IMG/VR virus record: IMGVR_UViG_3300010399_000730
Span: 1-27,225 of that record
Length of the DNA: 27,225 bases
DNA from: a virus
Strand: one strand, 5' to 3'
Shown: positions 7,971 through 13,177 of the stretch, one piece after another
How the letters are laid out: each line of letters begins with the position of its first letter
Numbering within the stretch: position 1 is the first letter of the stretch
Position numbers and translations under genes: made by a program
Notes under the pieces: generated by a model
What the model saw: only the letters and a program-made list of their open reading frames with translations
Databases searched by the model: none
Told to the model about the DNA's origin: nothing

Positions 7971-8558
7971 CTAGCTTGCTACCAAGGCTTCAATTGCGGC
8001 AATAGTGCTGCTATAAGTAGCCGGGCCGCTGGTTGGCGGGATGGATACCGCACGCGGTGGATATGGCTCGCGCAATTTATCCGGGTTGGTTAGTTTGAGC
8101 TTGTAGCCACCATCAACGGTTTCGTCGGCTGCGCTGCGTTCGGCATCGGTAAGGATGAGGCCGTTTACGGCACCGAAAAGTTCAATAGCGGAATCGCTGG
8201 AGCTGAAGTTGTTGACGGTGATGGCGCATACACGGCCATACCCCATAGCCATCAGCTGTGCTTTGACATCGACAGAAAAACCGGCGATGTTAAAATCGAT
8301 CTCCTCGGTATACCGGGGGCCGACGGACGTTTTGGCGAGCTTGGACGATGTGTTAAAACTGTTGTTGGTGCCGTCGAATTTATAAATATGGGCACCGGTT
8401 GCAGCAGTTAAACCGGTTACGATAAGTGGGTTGGTGGTATCGTAAGTGAGGGTGATATCGCCTTGGTTGAAGATGTAGATCACATCCTCGATGCCGGCGG
8501 TTACAGGGGCATCAGTACCTAAACTGAAGCCTGCGTTTATTTTATTGTAAATGGACAT
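7971..8558 (-). CDS. Putative tail tube or head decoration protein
   Basis: A 195-residue protein if translation starts at the ATG at 8558 (MSIYNKINAGF). An open frame extends further upstream, but that part reads through a GC-rich intergenic repeat and is not likely to be translated. The protein is rich in beta strands, with 'RYTEEIDFNIAGFSVDVKAQLMAM' (ends at about 84 and 107) and a loop rich in Gly and Asn; this general look fits phage tail tube proteins or beta-rich head decoration proteins. It lies directly after the major capsid gene. I cannot tell the two roles apart from sequence alone; a tube protein would otherwise be missing from the visible gene set, which favours that reading slightly. 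Confidence 0.7.
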   Translation of the reverse strand: MSIYNKINAGFSLGTDAPVTAGIEDVIYIFNQGDITLTYDTTNPLIVTGLTAATGAHIYKFDGTNNSFNTSSKLAKTSVGPRYTEEIDFNIAGFSVDVKAQLMAMGYGRVCAITVNNFSSSDSAIELFGAVNGLILTDAERSAADETVDGGYKLKLTNPDKLREPYPPRAVSIPPTSGPATYSSTIAAIEALVAS

Positions 8559-8666
8559 GGGAATTAATTTGACCCCCTGGCCCCCTAAAGGGGGTGAAGG
8601 AAGTATGGTTTGAAATTTGATTAATAGGGAGAACAATTTACACCCCCTTTTGGGGGGCTTGGGGGT
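8559..8666. repeat. Pair of inverted GC-rich intergenic elements
   Basis: Two copies of a short element lie in inverted orientation: one at 8571-8603 containing CCCCCTAAAGGGGG, and one at 8641-8670 containing CCCCCTTTTGGGGGG, the latter running into the capsid gene stop codon. Each can fold into its own hairpin, and the two can pair with each other across about 40 nt. I associate such elements with dispersed intergenic repeats of Sphingobacteriaceae genomes; this was not checked by search. They may also act as a terminator or RNA-stability element after the capsid gene. Confidence 0.75.
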
Positions 8667-9875
8667 TTAAGCTGACAGGTAAAAAAGCTCGTTGGCAAAC
8701 TTGAAGTTTACGGCGGCTTTCATGCGGGCTTTCATGCGGACAACGTTGTCGTTGGTGTAAGGCTTCATGTAAACCGTAGAGAGTTCGGAAGCATCGCCCA
8801 GCAGGTCCACGCCCAGGAACAGGTTTGACGAACGGGCACCAAGGATGGTGTTTGCCTGCCAGTGGTTCATGATCTGCAGCGGCAAACCCAGGTAGTCCAT
8901 CTTTTTTACATCTGTAAACGCGTTGATCACGTTCAGTGCTTTGTTGGCCTGTGCCTGGGCATAAGCGTAGCCGATATGCAGCGGGATTTGCAGGTTGAAA
9001 TCGTCCTGGATGCGATCGGCCGGGTCGAGCTGTGAATAAACGCTGCCTAAAACGGATAGCACATTGCTCACATTGATGTAGCTTATGGTAGCTGCTGTGG
9101 CTGTGCCGCTGAACGAGGCAGCCAGGCGGCTGTTGATCTCGTTGTAGTTGCGCACCAGTTTAAAGGAGGTTGCATTTACCACCTGGATAAAGTACGATTG
9201 TCCCTGGATAGGAATGCCCGGAGAACCGTTGGTAATATCCTTGCTAGTGCCGGTTACTGCGGTTACGGTCACCACGTCGCCATCGGCCAAAGTTGAAGTG
9301 TCGCTAACTGTCACCACCCCGGTGATATCAATTGCGGTGGCAGCCATTGAAGTCGCCGGTTTTGCCAGGTTTACTTTGTAGACGCCTGACGCAGTGGCAA
9401 TGCTGGGTAACAGCCCGGTAAAGCCAGCTGTAAACGTTGCTTCCTTGGTGGATCCCTTGCCCAGCCAATACAGGCGTTCGTTGGCGATCTGGATTTTGGT
9501 TAGATAACGCTGCACCATAAAGTCGGACAGGTCGACAACGCCTTCATAATCCAGGAACGCACCGGGTTTTAAGCTTTGCGCCTCCCACGACTGGATCAGC
9601 TTGTCCCATTGTTCTTGTTTCATAAATTCGTAAACCACGGGGTCAAGGTAGCTTTCGGTTTGCAATGCGGTTGTACCCTGGTCGTGGAAAGTGCCTGAAG
9701 GGTCCTGCAAAACCACGTCGTCATCCACATCAAGGATGATCTTGCGCGATTTGACGTCATTAATAACGGTCAGTAGTCCACGCTTAACGGAATCGGCTTC
9801 CAAAAGCGTGCTGGCCATAAACCCGGCCAGCGCTTCGCCGGCATAGGTGTTGTTTGTAAAGGTGAATTGAGCCAT
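8667..9875 (-). CDS. Major capsid protein (HK97-like) with inserted beta domain
   Basis: A 402-residue protein lying directly after the protease/scaffold gene, the normal place for the major capsid protein. The first 160 residues include an N-terminal arm and 'SDFMVQRYLTKIQIANERLYWLGKG' (ends about 117-141), the spine-helix-like region of HK97-type shells. The C-terminal part from about 276 ('SVYSQLDPADR', then 'KMDYLGLPLQIM' and 'AAVNFKFANELFY' near the end) resembles the A domain and final strand. Between about 184 and 266 sits a Thr/Val-rich insertion ('VVTVSDTSTLADGDVVTVTAV', 187-207) that looks like an Ig-like or related beta domain exposed on the shell. The function rests on gene order and these patterns. 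Confidence 0.82.
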   Translation of the reverse strand: MAQFTFTNNTYAGEALAGFMASTLLEADSVKRGLLTVINDVKSRKIILDVDDDVVLQDPSGTFHDQGTTALQTESYLDPVVYEFMKQEQWDKLIQSWEAQSLKPGAFLDYEGVVDLSDFMVQRYLTKIQIANERLYWLGKGSTKEATFTAGFTGLLPSIATASGVYKVNLAKPATSMAATAIDITGVVTVSDTSTLADGDVVTVTAVTGTSKDITNGSPGIPIQGQSYFIQVVNATSFKLVRNYNEINSRLAASFSGTATAATISYINVSNVLSVLGSVYSQLDPADRIQDDFNLQIPLHIGYAYAQAQANKALNVINAFTDVKKMDYLGLPLQIMNHWQANTILGARSSNLFLGVDLLGDASELSTVYMKPYTNDNVVRMKARMKAAVNFKFANELFYLSA

Positions 9876-9983
9876 TTTTAGTTTTTTGGTTTAATTATTT
9901 GATTGGTTTAGTGGCAGTGGGGAGTTGCCGTAGCAGTCAGGGTTTAGAAAAAAATTACTGCAACTGCTACTTTCTACTGCCAC
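9876..9983. repeat. Inverted repeat spacer between protease and capsid genes
   Basis: AGTGGCAGT at 9910-9918 and its exact complement at 9976-9984 flank imperfectly paired words (GTTGCC, GTAGCAGT, CTGCTAC). Together they can form a long interrupted hairpin just after the protease stop codon. It could set the ratio of protease/scaffold to capsid transcripts, or be a repeat with no role. No promoter matching TTG-N19-TAnnTTTG was seen in this gap. Confidence 0.7.
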
Positions 9984-11192
9984 TTATTTGGAAACCGCTT
10001 TCCTCACTGCATTTTGGGCCAGCGGTGTTTGCGGGGCGAAGAAGGGAATCGGTTCAGATTTTGCTTTGCTGCTCCGTTTGGAACCTCCGGGGGTGAAATC
10101 TGATTTGATCTCGTTTTTTACTTCTTCGCGGGTTTTCTCCAGGCGCAGGCTCGCTGCCTCAAGTGCTTCCCGCGCTTCAGCCAACAGTGCGTTTTGTGCA
10201 TGCAGTTTTGCTTTGATGTGCTGCAGGCGACTTTGTACGTCTATCGGCTTTTTTGATTTTAATTTGTCCGAAGGCATGGCGTCGTCGTCATCGTAAGCGT
10301 CCTGGTCGGCATCGGGTTCAGCATCCGGGTCAGCGGGCGTCACTTTTTGCACTTTACCGCTTTGAACCGCAATCTTGCTTCCGCCGGCTGTGGTGTAACA
10401 ATCGCTGGCCGCCGGGATGCTCATGTCTTCGTCGTTGTAAACTTCGGTGCCTTCGTCCAGCTCGCCGGCATGGTGCAGGATGCCCTTGTCGGTAATCGTT
10501 TGTTTGTTCACTACCTTCTTAAAGAAGTTCATGATCTTATCCAAAACCGACGTGGTTCTTTCGATAAGTTCTTTGTTTTCAGTGTTCATGTTGCTTTTAT
10601 TGGTTAAGATTTTGTTGATATAGCGTTTGTAAAATACCGGGGCGCTGCTGACATAATTTTGTATGATGGCTTTGTTGGTGATGTCGGAAGTGTAATCTTC
10701 CACCTGGTCGATAAAGCCCAGGTCAAGCGCCTGGTCGGCGGATAACCAGGTGACGGAGTTGATCAAACTGTTAACGGTAACGCCGTCCAACCCGGTTTTA
10801 TCCATATAAATTTGCGCCAGGCGCGCCTGCACGGTGTTCAGCATCTGCACGTCTTTCAGCAGTTCGTCGGCATTGCCGCCGGTGCCAACCATCGGTTTGT
10901 GGATCATCAGCAAAGCATATTTGCTCATTACCACACTTTTACCGCCCATGGCCACTATCGAGGCCGCTGAAGCAGCGAGAGCATCAATATAGGTAGTGAC
11001 ATTGCCCGGGTATTTCTTTAGCAGATCGTAAATTGCAATGGCGTCAAAGGCACTACCGCCAACAGAGCTGATGTGTACTTCCACATCCTGGCCGGCTGCG
11101 GCCTCCAGTTGTAATTGAACACAGGATGATGATAAGCTGCCGGAGCCAATGCAATCCGTGTCGGTGTCGTATAGATATATTTTGTAGCTCAT
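9984..11192 (-). CDS. ClpP-like prohead protease fused to scaffold-like C-terminal half
   Basis: A 402-residue protein. Residues 1-185 are a ClpP/S14-type serine protease: Gly-rich 'ISSVGGSAFDAIAIYDLL' at 41-58, the probable nucleophile Ser75 in 'ALAAS', and the probable His98 in 'LLMIHKP'. The third catalytic residue is unclear, since the segment before 'TWLSADQA' reads LINSV with no acid. Residues after about 200 are different: acidic linkers ('DPDAEPDADQDAYDDDD' near 284-300), a long coiled-coil region at about 315-360, and a basic tail, the usual build of a scaffold. An internal Met at residue 202 (start codon at 10587-10589) would give a separate 201-residue scaffold, as in phages with nested protease/scaffold genes. 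It precedes the capsid gene and should direct and mature the prohead. Confidence 0.85.
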   Translation of the reverse strand: MSYKIYLYDTDTDCIGSGSLSSSCVQLQLEAAAGQDVEVHISSVGGSAFDAIAIYDLLKKYPGNVTTYIDALAASAASIVAMGGKSVVMSKYALLMIHKPMVGTGGNADELLKDVQMLNTVQARLAQIYMDKTGLDGVTVNSLINSVTWLSADQALDLGFIDQVEDYTSDITNKAIIQNYVSSAPVFYKRYINKILTNKSNMNTENKELIERTTSVLDKIMNFFKKVVNKQTITDKGILHHAGELDEGTEVYNDEDMSIPAASDCYTTAGGSKIAVQSGKVQKVTPADPDAEPDADQDAYDDDDAMPSDKLKSKKPIDVQSRLQHIKAKLHAQNALLAEAREALEAASLRLEKTREEVKNEIKSDFTPGGSKRSSKAKSEPIPFFAPQTPLAQNAVRKAVSK

Positions 11193-11697
11193 TTTTTGGA
11201 TTTGAGATGTTATATATGAGATTTGAGACTTTTAAAATAAAGTCCGACGAATTTGTGCCTGGAAATTGGGTTTGGAAACCCTTTTGTGATCCCGGAAGAC
11301 TTATTAATACAAATATCCGGAGAAGTTTTTAAAGTGGTGGTGACAGTGTTTTGTCAGTAATGTTTTTTATGCTGATTGGCATATTTTAATGTTGATGACG
11401 CTGCACATAACAAAGGTCGGAAGAAGTTTTTAAGATGATGGTGACAGTGTTTTGTCAGTACCTTTTTTGTGATTTCGCCGATTTGCGTTTGATTTCACCG
11501 ATTTCAATCCGACCTGGGCCGCTATAACAAAGGTCGGGAGAAGTTTTTAAAACGATGGTGACAGTGTTTTGTTAGTACCGTTTTTTGTGATTCCACCGAT
11601 TTTCATTTGATTCCACCGATTTAAATCCGAACCGGGCTGTTATAACAAAGGTCGGGAGAATAATTGGAGGTAATGGTGACAGTGTTTTGTCAGTACC
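11193..11697. repeat. About 117-bp tandem repeat array in a 505-nt gap
   Basis: This gene-free gap between signal peptidase and protease genes carries four copies of a module. They cover 11311-11360, 11407-11461, 11524-11578 and 11642-11696 and share GGTCGGGAGAAGTTTTTAA (varied) followed by GTGACAGTGTTTTGTCAGTA. The TGACA/TGTCA arms start at 11341, 11442, 11559 and 11677, so the spacing is 101, 117 and 118 nt. Between copies 2-3 and 3-4 lie paired words of the type TGATTYCRCCGATTT. The protease-proximal part also has GATTTGAGA twice, at 11199-11207 and 11220-11228. No coding sequence is supported. Confidence 0.9.
11369..11384. promoter_or_regulatory. Copy of a 16-nt palindromic motif, candidate operator
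   Basis: ATGCTGATTGGCATAT here matches ATGCCGATTGGCATAT at 26364-26379 at 15 of 16 positions. Both have ATGC/GCAT arms, and both lie upstream of a late gene: the protease here and the small terminase there. A shared phage regulator site is one explanation. Here it lies 176 nt upstream of the protease start. Confidence 0.4.
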
Positions 11698-12795
11698 TCA
11701 ATCAATGGATCGGAATACCCTGTTCCACCTTACTTTGTGAAAGATATCTTTCGTAGAATCGGTACTAAAAAAGTTGATGACGGCCTTGCCGATAATATGG
11801 TCTTCAGGAACATAACCCCAAAAGCGGCAGTCGAGGGAATCATGCCGGTTATCGCCCATCATCCAGTAATAATTCATTTTAAAAGTGTAACTATCTGCTT
11901 TTTTTCCATTTATAAGGATGTCATTCCCCGAGCCTTCAACTTTATTATGTTCGTAAACTTCGATGGCCCGGCGGTACAGGGCAAGCGTAGAATCATTCAG
12001 TTTTACGGTCCAACCCTTTTTGGGCATTTGGATGGGGCCAAAATTGTCGATGTTCCATTTAAAATGCGGGTCGTGGGGGAACATCGCAGTATCCGCAACA
12101 CCCGCAGGCTGAATGTAAGGAGTAACACTTTTAACGTTGGAAAATGATTTTAATGTTGCCACGCTTTGCGCCGGCATAACTACCTCGGCCGTATTGGGCC
12201 CAAGTGGCTGACGGATTTCCATATGCAGATCCTCGAGTGCCTGGGGATTGATATCGGTACCATCAGTAACCACTGCGTATGATGTTTGGGCTTTTGGCGC
12301 GTTCCATGACGCTTTTCCGTTTATATACACCTGGCTGTTAACGATAGTAAGCACATCGCCCGGTGTGGCCTGGCAGCGTTTGATAAGTGTAGTGCGCTGG
12401 TCGACAGGCACATCAAGGTCGGCGTCCGCAGGTTTATTAAACACTACCACATCGTATTTTTTAACGCTGGTGAACCCGGGAAGCCGGAAATAGGGCAGCT
12501 GAATGGCATCCCAGTAAGTTTTTACGCCAAACATAGTTGGCTCTGTAAACGGGATGGATAGTAGAGTGATGGGCATCCGAGGGCCATAGCTGCATTTACT
12601 TACAAAAAGGTAGTCCCCGGTTAGCTCAGTGCCTTCCATTGAACCGGAGGGAATAGCGTAGGCAGAAAACAATAAGCCACGGATAATTGTAGCCGCAACT
12701 ACTGCAAATATGATGGCATCAATCCATTCGCGCGTTTTACTTTTTTTAACTTTTGGCTTATTTGATTTCTTTTTACTGAGGAATTTCCAGTTCAT
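11698..12795 (-). CDS. lepB: Signal peptidase I
   Basis: A 365-residue membrane-bound type I signal peptidase (serine/lysine dyad), which removes signal peptides from exported proteins on the outer face of the inner membrane. After a Lys-rich N-terminus, one membrane span lies at about 24-46. The nucleophile is Ser52 in 'IPSGSMEGTEL', the general base Lys139 in 'TTLIKRCQATPGD', and the last conserved box is 'GDNRHDSLDCRFWG' at about 314-327, where Cys replaces the more usual Ser. The long segment between the Lys box and the last box is normal for Bacteroidota enzymes. Finding it on the virion strand between tape measure and protease genes is unusual. Its start codon is partly inside a perfect hairpin, and it is followed by the tandem repeat array. 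It may be host-derived cargo. Confidence 0.93.
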   Translation of the reverse strand: MNWKFLSKKKSNKPKVKKSKTREWIDAIIFAVVAATIIRGLLFSAYAIPSGSMEGTELTGDYLFVSKCSYGPRMPITLLSIPFTEPTMFGVKTYWDAIQLPYFRLPGFTSVKKYDVVVFNKPADADLDVPVDQRTTLIKRCQATPGDVLTIVNSQVYINGKASWNAPKAQTSYAVVTDGTDINPQALEDLHMEIRQPLGPNTAEVVMPAQSVATLKSFSNVKSVTPYIQPAGVADTAMFPHDPHFKWNIDNFGPIQMPKKGWTVKLNDSTLALYRRAIEVYEHNKVEGSGNDILINGKKADSYTFKMNYYWMMGDNRHDSLDCRFWGYVPEDHIIGKAVINFFSTDSTKDIFHKVRWNRVFRSID

Positions 12796-12814
12796 GATAA
12801 ACGGAGTTTATCAT
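12794..12814. promoter_or_regulatory. Perfect palindrome overlapping the lepB start codon
   Basis: Nine-base arms ATGATAAAC and GTTTATCAT flank a 3-nt loop. In the minus-strand mRNA the hairpin ends within the AUG of the signal peptidase gene, so it could hide the start from ribosomes, or serve as a protein-binding site. Confidence 0.6.
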
Positions 12815-12848
12815 TAGACAGGCCAGGCGGCAATTTGTTACACATTGT

Positions 12849-13085
12849 TTAATTATTCCCGGCAAAACTATTCAGCGCCCGCCAAATAGTGCGTTCATCT
12901 TTGCCAAACTTGATTTCAGCTTCAAGTACTGCCTGGTTTTTACTGATGCCCCGCGTTTTCGTTTGCGCCTGCACCCAAAGGTAAATTTCGCGGTATGTAA
13001 ACAGCTTTGCTGTAATAAAGCCGGCTTTGTACAAAGCCGAAAAGACGCCATCGTCAAACAGCGTGTTTGCGAGTTGGATGTTCAT
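12849..13085 (-). CDS. Small helix-turn-helix-like protein
   Basis: A 78-residue protein, probably all helical. The second half, 'GISKNQAVLEAEIKFGKDERTIWRALNSF' (described by its ends, about 46 and 74), looks like a helix-turn-helix: a 'K.QAVLEAEIKFG' helix, a turn at 'GKDE', then a recognition-like 'RTIWRALN' helix. Such proteins may bind DNA, but several small Bacteroidota proteins of unknown role share this look. It lies between the tape measure gene and lepB on the same strand, with 53 nt to the lepB start, so the two may be co-transcribed. No named family is claimed. Confidence 0.6.
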   Translation of the reverse strand: MNIQLANTLFDDGVFSALYKAGFITAKLFTYREIYLWVQAQTKTRGISKNQAVLEAEIKFGKDERTIWRALNSFAGNN

Positions 13086-13177
13086 TGTTTAATTGTAAAA
13101 ATTATAATGGTTGTAATATGTTTGAAAGGTTGGTACCGCCCGCCGTTGAAAGGTACACAGAATCAACAAAATGCTGT

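Noticed and set aside
8559-8636. N-terminal extension of the tube-like protein (start at 8636)
   Set aside because: The extra residues are translated from a GC-rich intergenic repeat (PPLGGQGV pattern). The ATG at 8558 gives a more natural start.
10253-10607. Open frames on the plus strand opposite the protease/scaffold gene
   Set aside because: Overlap with a well-supported gene and basic/Cys-rich composition typical of antisense frames.
11193-11697. CRISPR array
   Set aside because: The repeats are long, imperfect and spaced about 117 nt, and the intervening DNA is itself repeated, so there are no unique spacers.
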